A stretch of 40,126 nt of DNA from positions 1 to 40,126 of the forward strand of contig CALMZO010000210.1 of NCBI GenBank assembly GCA_937870825.1, given 5' to 3'. A program made the position numbers and the translations under genes. Position 1 is the first letter of the stretch; the number at the start of each line of letters is the position of its first letter. Positions 22,480 to 30,072 of this stretch are shown here, piece after piece. The notes under the pieces are model-generated. The model was not told the origin of the DNA and ran no database searches. It saw nothing but the letters and a program-made list of their open reading frames with translations. The stretch is from an uncultured Chloroflexota bacterium (GTDB lineage Bacteria; Chloroflexota; Anaerolineae; UBA4142; SHND01).

Positions 22480-22536
22480 AAAAGTTCAAAGTTAAAAGCC
22501 AAAAATCACCGGATTCACTTTTAGCTTTGAACTTTT
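22480..22536. repeat. AAAAGTTCAAAG inverted repeat
   Basis: AAAAGTTCAAAGTTAAAAG (22480-22498) faces CTTTTAGCTTTGAACTTTT (22518-22536) with one mismatch and a 19-nt loop. It occupies most of the gap between the dehydrogenase and lipoprotein genes and leaves no room for a usual ribosome site, so translation of the dehydrogenase may be affected. Confidence 0.75.
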
Positions 22537-22551
22537 GGCTTTTCACTTTTG

Positions 22552-23484
22552 TTATGGTGTAGGTGATGCTTGCGGCGTGATGGGTCCGGGAAGTTTCAAT
22601 GGAATCGCGTCCGCAGGCGGGGTAATGCTGATGTTGGTGTTGAAATCCGTAATCTTCATCAAGATTTCAAACGAACCCTTTTGGTCGGGCTTGGTTTTTT
22701 CGTGTCCTTCGATGAGCATTTTCACTTGATGCAAGTAGCCGTCCGCACAGACCCAAAACTTGAATTCGGCATTGTCAATCGAATCCAAATCTTCTTGCGT
22801 CGCGCCCGTCGCGCCGCCGAGTTTGCTGAACGCATTCACAACCGCGGACTTGTCGCCGGCAAAGACTTGACACGATTGACCGTCAAGCGATTCCGTCCCC
22901 GTCATTTTGAAATCGTTGGGGTTGATACCCGTCTCGCCAAACGAATTGAGAAACGCGCCGGGTGTCAATGGCGGCTGCGCCACGCTCGCCGCGTTCGCGG
23001 GCGCCTTGTACCATTTTTCTTCGGTTGCGCCGAGCAGCGGCACCGGTCCTTTGAGGTATGCGTCGCCATTCGAACTAATCACTTCAAATGTTTTTTCGGG
23101 TTCAATGCCGAGAAATCCGGTCAGGATGCCTTGCAAGGTAAAATGTGCGTCTTTCCCGTTCACTTCGCCCTTCATCACGACGAGCGTAATCGGTTTGTCT
23201 TCTGCGCCAGCCACAGGGGTCGGTCCGCCTGCCGAGGCAAAATTTCCTTTGCCCGTGATGGACATGTCCACTCGGTACGCCGTCGCGGCTTTGACTTTTG
23301 CCAAAGCATCGTTCAGCACACTGCCTTCGGTCATCGCAGCGGGCGGCGGAGTCGGTGTACTTGTGGGCGCTGCGGTTGGTTCCGGTGTTGGCGTCGCTGT
23401 CGGCGCGGGTGTCGCACAGCCGATAATGAACGTCAGAGTCAATCCCAATATCAGAATCAAAAACAACTTGTGGTAAAACTTCAT
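22552..23484 (-). CDS. LppX/LprAFG-like lipoprotein
   Basis: 310 residues. A signal peptide with a lipobox (LTLTFIIGC, Cys at about residue 23) is followed by a Thr/Pro-rich linker (TPAPTATPTPEPTAAPT) and a domain of about 230 residues. The domain has SVLNDALAKVKAATAYRVDM, repeated beta strands and a WYKAP segment, typical of the LolA/LppX-like fold that binds lipids or acts as an envelope sensor. GGAGGAGAGA precedes the ATG at 23484; the nine-codon extension is not needed. It would be anchored to the outer face of the membrane. Ligand unknown. Confidence 0.85.
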   Translation of the reverse strand: MKFYHKLFLILILGLTLTFIIGCATPAPTATPTPEPTAAPTSTPTPPPAAMTEGSVLNDALAKVKAATAYRVDMSITGKGNFASAGGPTPVAGAEDKPITLVVMKGEVNGKDAHFTLQGILTGFLGIEPEKTFEVISSNGDAYLKGPVPLLGATEEKWYKAPANAASVAQPPLTPGAFLNSFGETGINPNDFKMTGTESLDGQSCQVFAGDKSAVVNAFSKLGGATGATQEDLDSIDNAEFKFWVCADGYLHQVKMLIEGHEKTKPDQKGSFEILMKITDFNTNISITPPADAIPLKLPGPITPQASPTP

Positions 23485-23592
23485 TCTCTCCTCCAAAGAG
23501 CGGGAAGCCATCGAATGGCTTTAATGAAACAGAGCCGTAGCGAACATTGTAACGTAATGTGCGCGATTGAACAAAAGACGCGCGAAATTCGC

Positions 23593-23622
23593 TTGACAAA
23601 CAAAAAAAGGTTCGACTATAAT
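23593..23622 (+). promoter_or_regulatory. Promoter of the S1-domain gene
   Basis: Perfect TTGACA and TATAAT at 18-nt spacing, about 58 nt upstream of the ATG, in the divergent gap with the lipoprotein gene. On the minus strand TACAAT (23548-23553) with TTGTTC 17 nt upstream may serve the lipoprotein. Confidence 0.88.
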
Positions 23623-23679
23623 CCTTGCACGTTCTTTCTGTTGAACGGTTTGTTGTTGCTTGCTTGATTCGAGGTAGGT

Positions 23680-24735
23680 ATGAGTCCTGAACCTTTGAAA
23701 GTTCACATCGAGACGACGGAAACGTCGCCCGCCGTTCTCACGCTTGACCCTCCCAAAGAAACACAGCTCACCACAGCCGAGCGCGACGTTCCTGCACCAT
23801 CGCCAGAAGCACCCCCGCCTTCCGTATCCGAACTCCCCACCGCTTCGCCCGAACCCAAACCTTCCGGCTGGGACACTGCGCACGCGAGTTATGCCGAGGG
23901 GCGCGTGTTGGAATTGAACGTTGTCGGTTACAATCGCGGCGGACTGCTCGTGGATTTGGGTGATGTGCGCGGTTTTGTTCCTGCCTCTCAATTGGTCTCG
24001 TTTCCGCGGCGCCCTACCGAAGAAGAACGCATGGCAGAAATGGCGCACTATGTCGGCAAGACGCTGCGCCTCAAAGTGATTGAATTGGACCGCGCACACA
24101 ATCGCTTGATTCTTTCCGAACGCATTGCCAAGGCGCCGGTCTCGCGCAGCGAACAACTCTTGAATTCGATACAGCCCGGACAATCGCTCACCGGCACGAT
24201 TCGCAATGTCACCGACTTTGGCGCGTTCGTAGATTTGGGCGGCGTCGAAGGTTTGATTCACGTTTCGGAAATGTCATGGCAGCGCGTGAATCACCCGCGC
24301 GACGTGTGCGCCGCGGGAACGACCGTGCAAGTGTACGTGATTGATGTAAATCGCGAACAGCGCCGCATTGGGCTTTCAATGAAACGGCTCGCGCCGGACC
24401 CGTGGGCGCTCGCCGCGCAGCATTACAAACCCGGCGATATTGTGCCTGCCGTGATTACGAACGTCGTTTCGTTCGGCGCGTTCGCGCGAATGCCCGAAGG
24501 GATTGAAGGATTGATTCATACATCGGAACTCGCCGAAGGAAATTTTTTGCATCCGCACGATGTGGTGCATGAAGGCGATACCGTCAATGTGCGCGTGATG
24601 AACATTGACCCCGCGCGCCAACGCATCGGACTGACGCTGCGGCTCACCGACACGCCACGCGTTCCGAAATTTGCGCCATTGGCAGGTCCGGCGGAAAATG
24701 ATGACAGTTATTGGAATAGTCTTGCATCGAGTTAA
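23680..24735 (+). CDS. Protein with three S1 RNA-binding domains (ribosomal S1-like)
   Basis: 351 residues. A Pro/Glu/Thr-rich disordered N-terminus (about 1-65) precedes three S1 domains: about 70-150 (GRVLELNVVGYNRGGLLVDL, FVPASQL), about 165-240 (GTIRNVTDFGAFVDLGGVEG, LIHVSEM) and about 255-325 (AVITNVVSFGAFARMPEGIE, GLIHTSEL). The last two are strongly canonical; the first is divergent. This is the shape of a short bacterial ribosomal protein S1, which helps mRNAs bind the 30S subunit. GAGGTAGGT precedes the ATG and the promoter is near consensus, fitting high expression. A separate RNA-processing role cannot be excluded. Confidence 0.9.
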   Translation: MSPEPLKVHIETTETSPAVLTLDPPKETQLTTAERDVPAPSPEAPPPSVSELPTASPEPKPSGWDTAHASYAEGRVLELNVVGYNRGGLLVDLGDVRGFVPASQLVSFPRRPTEEERMAEMAHYVGKTLRLKVIELDRAHNRLILSERIAKAPVSRSEQLLNSIQPGQSLTGTIRNVTDFGAFVDLGGVEGLIHVSEMSWQRVNHPRDVCAAGTTVQVYVIDVNREQRRIGLSMKRLAPDPWALAAQHYKPGDIVPAVITNVVSFGAFARMPEGIEGLIHTSELAEGNFLHPHDVVHEGDTVNVRVMNIDPARQRIGLTLRLTDTPRVPKFAPLAGPAENDDSYWNSLASS

Positions 24736-24737
24736 TG

Positions 24738-24849
24738 TGTCATTGCGAGCGGAGCCAAGCAATCTCCCACGCGCATCGCAAGACAACGCGTTGTGCGTAA
24801 ATCCCGCGCGGGGATTGCTTCGTCACACAACCCATTCCTCGCAATGACA
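24738..24849. repeat. TGTCATTGCGAG/CTCGCAATGACA element
   Basis: 112 bp with perfect 12-bp terminal inverted repeats and inner AATCTCC-like and GGGGATT segments also inverted (GCAATC/GATTGC). This is a MITE-like intergenic element common in diverse genomes. It directly follows the S1-domain gene. Confidence 0.8.
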
Positions 24850-24906
24850 ATCGTATCGCGCCGCGTCTCCCACTACGCGGCGTATGAGGTAAGCATTATC
24901 TAGTAC

Positions 24907-27309
24907 ATGCCGCGTCGCTCAAATACGCCTCCTATCGAATCGGACACGCCGCGCCCTTCCCGTCGCGCCGCCCCCGAATTTATTGACGAACCCGAACCGC
25001 GTTTTCGCATCATGCTCTCGAAACATCGCCAGCGTGAAATTCTCGCGCTGGTTCTCATCGCGTTGGGCGCACTCACGCTGCTGAGTTTGTTTGGCTTTGC
25101 CGGTTCCGTGACTGCCGCGTGGGCAACATTGCTCACGCGCTTTTGCGGTTGGGGCGCGTACGCGTTGGGCGCGGCGTTCATCGTCGCGGGCATCGCGCTC
25201 CTGCGCCGCCAAGAAAATGTGTACGGCGAATTTGAAATTTCGTGGGCGCGCATCGTCGGACTCGAATTGTTGTTTGTCGCCGCGTGCGGACTGTTGTCGC
25301 TCGCGCTGGCGGCGGACAATCGCGAAGCATTGCAGCTCGCGGAACGCGGACAGGCGGGCGGCTATCTTGGACTCGCGCTCGCGGCGCTGCTCACCACCGC
25401 GTTCAGCAATTTGATGGACCCGAATCTCGCAGTCATTCTCGCCGCTGTCCTGCTCATCGCCGTCATCATTGCGACAATTCGTTTTGCGTTCAACTTGGGC
25501 TGGCTCGGCACATTTCTCACGCACGCGCTCGAAGGTTTGCGCCCGACACCTGCCACCGCAACCGCATTGCCGACGCCCGCGCGGTATTCCCCCCCCCCCC
25601 CGGCGCAACCGCTTCCGCCCGCGCGCAATTTGGTGCAACTGCCACTGCCGCGCAAACAAGAAGAAATTGTTGACGAACCGGAACAAGAAATCGAACCTGT
25701 CGCGGTCAAGAAAAAAGAGGAACCGAAACGCGGAATCTTTGGTCTGCCGATTGGGGTTCAGCAAAAAGACAAGAGACCGGCAAAAGCGCCACCGCCGCCG
25801 GAACATGACCCCTTGCTTGCAGTCCCACGCGCAGAGGCACTCCAACGCGTCGGCAAAAATCCATCGCTCGAACTTTTGGAAATTTCTTCCGAAGCCGCGT
25901 ATGCGCAGGCGACGGCTGACCAAAAAGCAAAAACGATTGAAGAGACGCTCTCGCATTTCGGCATTCCCGCCAAAGTAATTGACAAAAAAGCGGGACCGAC
26001 GATTACGCAGTTCGCCGTCGAACCCGGTTTCATCGAACGCAAAGGTTTGGACGGCACGCAGCAGCGCCGCAAAGTTCCGGTCAATCGCATTCTCGCGCTG
26101 TCAAATGACCTCGCGCTCGCGCTCGCCGCCTCACCCATTCGCATCGAAGCCCCCGTGCCCGGACGAAATTATGTCGGCATCGAAGTTCCGAATGAATCTA
26201 TCGCGATGGTAAGCTTGCGCGGCGTGATGGAATCGGAACGGTACAAAAAATTATTGCAGAAAGCGGTACTGCCATTCGCGTTGGGACGCGATGTTTCGGG
26301 TGAAGCGCAAGCCACCGACCTCGCGGGAATGCCGCACTTGTTGATTGCGGGCGCGACGGGTTCCGGTAAATCCGTAGCCATCAATGCGATTATCGCGTGT
26401 TTGTTGTTCGCGCATTCGCCCGACGAATTGCGAATGGTGATGGTCGACCCAAAGCGCGTCGAACTTGTGAATTACAACGGCATCCCGCATTTGCTCGGCG
26501 AGGTGATTACAGATGTGAGCAATGTTGTGCCTGCGTTGCGTTGGGCGACGAGTTTGATGGACACGCGCTTTCAAGCATTCAGCAAAGCGCGCACGCGCAA
26601 CGTCGAGGCGTACAATCAAAAGATGGACAAAGAGGGCGGCAACAAATTGCCCTACGTCGTCATTATCATTGACGAACTCGCGGACTTGATGCTCGCCGCG
26701 CCCGACGAAACGGAAAAATTGATTACGCGTCTCGCGCAGATGGCACGCGCAACGGGCATTCACTTGATTCTCGCCACGCAACGTCCATCGGTGGATGTGG
26801 TGACAGGTTTGATTAAAGCAAATTTTCCCGCGCGCATTTCGTTCGCGGTCACGAGTTCCGTTGATTCGCGCGTGGTGTTGGATTCACCGGGCGCGGAAAA
26901 ATTGTTGGGACGCGGCGATATGTTGTACATGGCGCCCGATTCCGCGAAATTGCAGCGGTTACAAGGATGCTTTGTTTCGGATGAAGAGCTCGCGCGTTTG
27001 ACCGCGCACTGGCGCGCGCTGCAAGAAGAATTTGATTACATCCCGAAAGCGCCGTGGGACGCGCCCAAACACAAAGCGGGCGAAGAAAAAGAAAAAGCGG
27101 GCGACGCGCTCACCGAAGATGCGATTGAAGTGATTCGCACGACGAATCAAGCATCCATTTCGCTCTTGCAGCGCAAACTCGGCATCGGCTATCCGCGCGC
27201 CGCGCGGCTCATGGACCAATTGGAAGAAATGGGCGTTGTCGGTCCCGACGAGGGCAACGGCAAACCCCGCGCGATATTTTTAGAAGAGAAACCAAAGAAA
27301 AAGAAATAG
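24907..27309 (+). CDS. ftsK: DNA translocase FtsK/SpoIIIE
   Basis: 800 residues. A disordered N-terminus (about 1-40), then four or five membrane helices between about 45 and 200, a Pro-rich/charged linker (about 210-300), the alpha domain and the RecA-like motor with Walker A GATGSGKS (about 482-489) and Walker B VVIIIDELADL (about 584). The C-terminal winged-helix gamma domain (about 725-790; SISLLQRKLGIGYPRAARLM) reads KOPS-like sequences. It pumps chromosomal DNA through the closing septum. A run of 13 C (25589-25601) in the linker encodes SPPPP and is prone to slippage. No Shine-Dalgarno is clear; the frame is intact here. Confidence 0.95.
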   Translation: MPRRSNTPPIESDTPRPSRRAAPEFIDEPEPRFRIMLSKHRQREILALVLIALGALTLLSLFGFAGSVTAAWATLLTRFCGWGAYALGAAFIVAGIALLRRQENVYGEFEISWARIVGLELLFVAACGLLSLALAADNREALQLAERGQAGGYLGLALAALLTTAFSNLMDPNLAVILAAVLLIAVIIATIRFAFNLGWLGTFLTHALEGLRPTPATATALPTPARYSPPPPAQPLPPARNLVQLPLPRKQEEIVDEPEQEIEPVAVKKKEEPKRGIFGLPIGVQQKDKRPAKAPPPPEHDPLLAVPRAEALQRVGKNPSLELLEISSEAAYAQATADQKAKTIEETLSHFGIPAKVIDKKAGPTITQFAVEPGFIERKGLDGTQQRRKVPVNRILALSNDLALALAASPIRIEAPVPGRNYVGIEVPNESIAMVSLRGVMESERYKKLLQKAVLPFALGRDVSGEAQATDLAGMPHLLIAGATGSGKSVAINAIIACLLFAHSPDELRMVMVDPKRVELVNYNGIPHLLGEVITDVSNVVPALRWATSLMDTRFQAFSKARTRNVEAYNQKMDKEGGNKLPYVVIIIDELADLMLAAPDETEKLITRLAQMARATGIHLILATQRPSVDVVTGLIKANFPARISFAVTSSVDSRVVLDSPGAEKLLGRGDMLYMAPDSAKLQRLQGCFVSDEELARLTAHWRALQEEFDYIPKAPWDAPKHKAGEEKEKAGDALTEDAIEVIRTTNQASISLLQRKLGIGYPRAARLMDQLEEMGVVGPDEGNGKPRAIFLEEKPKKKK
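25589..25601 (+). repeat. C13 homopolymer in ftsK
   Basis: Thirteen consecutive C between TATT and GGCG inside the linker-coding part of ftsK. The frame is kept only if the length is 13 (or differs by multiples of 3). Confidence 0.9.
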
Positions 27310-27345
27310 TGCGATAGTGCAATCGTGGCATAGTGCGAGAGTCAC

Positions 27346-27470
27346 GGCGACTGCAAAGTCCCTTGACAAGGAGGTGTCATTTCGAACGGAGTGAGAAATC
27401 TCGGCTGCCGCGCGTAGTGAGATTTCTCGCATTCGCTCGAAATGACAGTTAACGCGACTTTGCAGTTGCC
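27346..27470. repeat. Nested inverted-repeat element between ftsK and infA
   Basis: An inner element (27375-27447) has ends TGTCATTTCGA/TCGAAATGACA and inner GAGAAATCTC/GAGATTTCTC. It sits inside a second dyad, GGCGACTGCAAAGTC (27346-27360) and GACTTTGCAGTTGCC (27456-27470), with one mismatch. CACTATCGCA-type words flank it on both sides, inverted. Confidence 0.8.
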
Positions 27471-27483
27471 CTGGGGCGATAGT

Positions 27484-27512
27484 TAGGCAGTTTCGATGAT
27501 TCTGTTTATAAT
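27484..27512 (+). promoter_or_regulatory. Promoter of infA
   Basis: TAGGCA, 17 nt, TATAAT; about 52 nt upstream of the infA start. Confidence 0.6.
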
Positions 27513-27564
27513 CCCACTATCGCACTATCTTACTATCGCACGATTGGCACTAAAGGAATCATTC

Positions 27565-27822
27565 ATGGCGAAATCTCGCAGACCTGTCAAGACCAAAGAA
27601 CAAAAACAAAAAGATACGATTGAAGTGGAAGGCACGATTACCGAAGCGCTGCCCAACGCGATGTTCCGCGTGAAACTCGATACGGGGCATGATGTACTCG
27701 CGCACATTTCGGGCAAGATGCGGATGTACTATATTCGCATTCTGCTCGGCGACCGCGTGCGCGTGGAACTCTCACCGTACGATTTAACGCGCGGACGAAT
27801 TACGTATCGTTTTCGCACGTAA
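27565..27822 (+). CDS. infA: Translation initiation factor IF-1
   Basis: 85-residue S1/OB-fold protein. The core ([60 protein letters not shown]) aligns along its length with IF-1, which sits in the ribosomal A site during initiation. It has about 13 extra, basic N-terminal residues ([15 protein letters not shown]) relative to the usual 72. The gene is outside its common place next to rpmJ in the ribosomal protein cluster, so a second copy elsewhere is possible. AAGGAAT precedes the ATG. Confidence 0.93.
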   Translation: MAKSRRPVKTKEQKQKDTIEVEGTITEALPNAMFRVKLDTGHDVLAHISGKMRMYYIRILLGDRVRVELSPYDLTRGRITYRFRT

Positions 27823-27827
27823 CGACA

Positions 27828-27893
27828 AAAGACCAACGACGAAGGACGAAGAGTGTGCATTGTTCGTCATTCGTCCTCCGTCGTTCGTCCTCT
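27828..27893. repeat. GACGAA-type intergenic repeat, copy 1
   Basis: AACGACGAAGGACGAA is followed by its inverted form TTCGTCCTCCGTCGTTCGTC. The same words fill two other intergenic gaps (32979-33045 and 34422-34493). Confidence 0.75.
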
Positions 27894-27894
27894 C

Positions 27895-28773
27895 ATGTCC
27901 TCCATTCGCGCTGCTATCTGCGCCGACGACCGCTGGTATCCCAGTGACGCGGCGCAGTTGCGTTTTGTACTGGACGAATTTTTTTCCAACGTTCCCGACA
28001 CGCCTTCGGGAGGCGAACTCGTCGCGTTGATTGCGCCGCACGCGGGCTATCAGTTTTCGGGACAAACGGCGGCGTACTCGTACGCACACCTCGCAGGCGC
28101 GCAATACAAACGCGTCATTCTTGTCGGTCCGAGCCACTTTCAAGATTTCGGCGCGCAGGCAATGAACCGCGCGCAAATTTTTGAAACGCCGTTGGGCGAC
28201 GTGCCGGTGGATGAAACATTGGTGCAAGCATTGTCCGCGCACGCGCCCATCAATTTTGTCCCGTTCGACCGCGAACATTCCCTCGAAGTCCAACTCCCCT
28301 TTCTCCAACATCAATTAAAAAATTTTTCCATCGTCCCCGTAATGATGTCGCATCCGTTTTATCATTTCGGTTTGCGCGTCCGCAACGAATGCGAAACCTT
28401 GGCGCACGCGCTCGCGCCGCTGCTCGACGCGGACACGCTGCTCGTCGCGAGTTCCGATTTGTCACATTTGCACAGTTACGATGCAGTCACGTATTTCGAC
28501 CAAGGATTTGAAAATATCATTTCCGAATACAACATCGGCGCGCTGATTGATTACATGATTAACGAAGGCGAACCCCGCGCGTGCGGCGACATGGCAATCG
28601 TGACGACGTTGATGACCGCACAATTACGCGGCGCAAACACCGTGCGCGTTTTTTATCGCACCAATTCCGGACAAGTGACAGGCATCAAAGAGCCGGGGCA
28701 ATATACGGTGGGGTATATGGCGGCGGGAGTTTACAAGACGCAGCAAGGTTTTGGACCAAAGGAGGTATTGTGA
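27895..28773 (+). CDS. amrB: AmmeMemoRadiSam system protein B (Memo family)
   Basis: 292-residue Memo-like protein with the conserved metal-site residues in context: VALIAPHAGYQFSGQTAAY near the N-terminus, VILVGPSHF, FDREHSLEVQLPFLQ and SSDLSHLHSY. It is the B component of the AmmeMemoRadiSam set, which usually includes an AMMECR1 domain protein and a radical SAM protein; neither is in this window. The start at 27895 is preferred because the upstream codons lie in an intergenic repeat. Its stop overlaps the lipoprotein GTG by 4 nt. The biochemical role of the family is unsettled. Confidence 0.9.
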   Translation: MSSIRAAICADDRWYPSDAAQLRFVLDEFFSNVPDTPSGGELVALIAPHAGYQFSGQTAAYSYAHLAGAQYKRVILVGPSHFQDFGAQAMNRAQIFETPLGDVPVDETLVQALSAHAPINFVPFDREHSLEVQLPFLQHQLKNFSIVPVMMSHPFYHFGLRVRNECETLAHALAPLLDADTLLVASSDLSHLHSYDAVTYFDQGFENIISEYNIGALIDYMINEGEPRACGDMAIVTTLMTAQLRGANTVRVFYRTNSGQVTGIKEPGQYTVGYMAAGVYKTQQGFGPKEVL

Positions 28774-29219
28774 GGGCAATCAGACTATTGTATCTGCTGC
28801 TCACATTTATGCTGTTGGGTTCGTGTGGTAGGGTCCGTCAGTTTCTGCCATTTACCCCTTACACACATGATAGACCTGACACCATCGAGAACAAGAAGGG
28901 GTTTGAGAGACATTTTGGAGTTTCGCCCTCACCCGATGTAACGGAACTTTATTTCTATGCTGATGAATTGGGAATTGACGCCAAGTACCAGTTAGGATTC
29001 AAAGCAGACCGCTCGACCGTTGACAAAATCATCGCCAAACTTGGGCTTGAACAAATGGACCAGAGTTTTGACGACCAGATCGCTACCGAGTTTCCCTGGT
29101 GGCAAAAATCCGACCTCGCCGGCTTGAAACCATATCACGTGCAAATCGCCAAAGTACACAAGTATCTTTGGTATGATGAAAAGAAGCGCCAAGTGTGGTA
29201 TCTGGATTTTGATCTTTAA
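28770..29219 (+). CDS. Small lipoprotein coupled to the Memo gene
   Basis: 149 residues with a GTG start that overlaps the Memo stop (GTGA) and a perfect AAAGGAGG 5 nt upstream. The N-terminus RLLYLLLTFMLLGSCG is a lipoprotein signal with lipobox LGSC. The mature part has ERHFGVSPSPDVTELYFYAD and a VDKIIAKLGLEQM helix, then WYLDFDL at the end. No family is recognised. Base composition is lower in GC than its neighbours. The longer frame from 28581 runs inside the Memo gene and is rejected. Tight coupling to the Memo gene suggests a shared envelope function. Confidence 0.75.
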   Translation: MRAIRLLYLLLTFMLLGSCGRVRQFLPFTPYTHDRPDTIENKKGFERHFGVSPSPDVTELYFYADELGIDAKYQLGFKADRSTVDKIIAKLGLEQMDQSFDDQIATEFPWWQKSDLAGLKPYHVQIAKVHKYLWYDEKKRQVWYLDFDL

Positions 29220-29221
29220 TC

Positions 29222-29270
29222 GGACGCTCGATGAATTGCTTGCAGGCATAATCCCCTTGACGAACGCGCC
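29222..29270 (+). pseudogene. Chimeric scar: mazE 3-prime remnant fused to priA 5-prime remnant
   Basis: 29222-29251 matches mazE 29490-29519 at 27 of 30 positions (GGACGCTCGA ... AATTGCTTGC). 29251-29270 is identical over 20 nt to 30100-30119 in the priA start region (CCCCTTGACGAACGCGCC core). Both keep the coding sense (TLDELLAG then PLTNAP). It sits just upstream of the intact mazE. Confidence 0.65.
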
Positions 29271-29280
29271 CCTGTAGCAC

Positions 29281-29309
29281 TTGCCGAATCGAGCAACCCG
29301 ATGTATCTT
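29281..29309 (+). promoter_or_regulatory. Promoter of mazEF
   Basis: TTGCCG, 17 nt, TATCTT, 29 nt before the mazE ATG, which has GAGGAG upstream. Confidence 0.5.
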
Positions 29310-29337
29310 TATTGTAGAAACATGAGGAGAGAATCGT

Positions 29338-29580
29338 ATGCTCACAAAAGTTCAAAAATGGGGCAATAGTCTTGCGCTCCGAATACCAAAAGCATTTGCC
29401 GTTGACGCGCAACTGGAAAATGATTCCTTTGTAGAAATCAGCATCGTGAAAGGCAAAATTGTTATTACGCCAGTTCCAACACCAAATTGGACGCTCGACG
29501 AATTGCTTGCCGGCGTAACAAAAGATAATCTGCATCACGAAATTGATACGGGTTTTGCCATAGGAAATGAAGTTTGGTGA
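29338..29580 (+). CDS. mazE: MazE-type antitoxin (AbrB/SpoVT fold)
   Basis: 80 residues. The N-terminal swapped-hairpin DNA-binding domain reads KVQKWGNSLALRIPKAFAVD and VEISIVKGKIVITPV; the C-terminus (WTLDELLAGVTKDNLHHEID) is the flexible toxin-binding tail. It neutralises MazF and represses its own operon. GAGGAG lies 9 nt upstream of the ATG. It precedes mazF in the normal order with overlap or a 4-nt gap depending on the mazF start. Lower GC than neighbours suggests acquisition. Confidence 0.93.
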   Translation: MLTKVQKWGNSLALRIPKAFAVDAQLENDSFVEISIVKGKIVITPVPTPNWTLDELLAGVTKDNLHHEIDTGFAIGNEVW

Positions 29581-29584
29581 AACG

Positions 29585-29935
29585 ATGGCATATATTCCCG
29601 ATAGCGGCGACATTGTTTGGATAATGTTCAATCCACAAGCAGGACATGAGCAAGCCGGACAGAGACCTGCTTTGGTCTTGTCACCAAAGGCGTATAACGG
29701 AAAAATCGGTTTAGCAATCCTTTGCCCCATTACGAGCCAAGTCAAAGGGTATCCCTTTGAAGTGTTGATACCTGAAGGGCTCAAAGTAAATGGCGCAATT
29801 TTATCTGACCAAGTAAAAAATCTTGATTGGAGAGCAAGAAAGGCACAGTTCAGTTGTAAATTGCCGCGTGAGACATTCAACGAGGTTGTCAGAAAGTTGA
29901 GCACATTGATTCGTGAGCAGATTAAAAGTACATAG
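29585..29935 (+). CDS. mazF: MazF-type endoribonuclease toxin
   Basis: 116 residues. The MazF/PemK core is complete: YIPDSGDIVWIMFNPQAG, EQAGQRPALVLSPKAYN with the conserved Arg, LAILCPITSQVKGYPFEV with Ser/Thr of the active site, and ILSDQVKNLDWRAR. It cleaves mRNA at short sequence motifs and is held by MazE. The start at 29585 aligns with E. coli MazF; an in-frame ATG at 29567 would overlap mazE by 14 nt. A terminator follows. Confidence 0.94.
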   Translation: MAYIPDSGDIVWIMFNPQAGHEQAGQRPALVLSPKAYNGKIGLAILCPITSQVKGYPFEVLIPEGLKVNGAILSDQVKNLDWRARKAQFSCKLPRETFNEVVRKLSTLIREQIKST

Positions 29936-29971
29936 CAACTTGCGACGCGTGATTCCGCACAACCCTATTCT

Positions 29972-30008
29972 TGCAAGACCCTCAAGCCGCTTGAGGGTCT
30001 TGCATTTT
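29972..30008 (+). terminator. Terminator after mazF
   Basis: TGCAAGACCCTCAAG/CTTGAGGGTCTTGCA, 15-bp perfect arms with a 3-nt loop, then TTTT. Confidence 0.9.
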
Positions 30009-30046
30009 CATCTCTTTGGTGCGAGTGGAACTCGGTAGCATTGCGT

Positions 30047-30052
30047 TATAAT
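30047..30052 (+). promoter_or_regulatory. -10 element of priA
   Basis: TATAAT 20 nt upstream of the ATG; expected leader about 14 nt, without a Shine-Dalgarno. The -35 is weak (GTGGAA at 16 nt). Confidence 0.45.
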
Positions 30053-30072
30053 GGGCAACATAAATCGTTCCC

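Noticed and set aside
24919..25956. Minus-strand open frame of 345 codons opposite ftsK
   Set aside because: Antisense shadow; Cys/Arg-rich with no domain.
28581..28769. Longer start for the lipoprotein downstream of the Memo gene
   Set aside because: The extension overlaps the Memo coding sequence in another frame; GTG at 28770 has a perfect ribosome site and begins a signal peptide.
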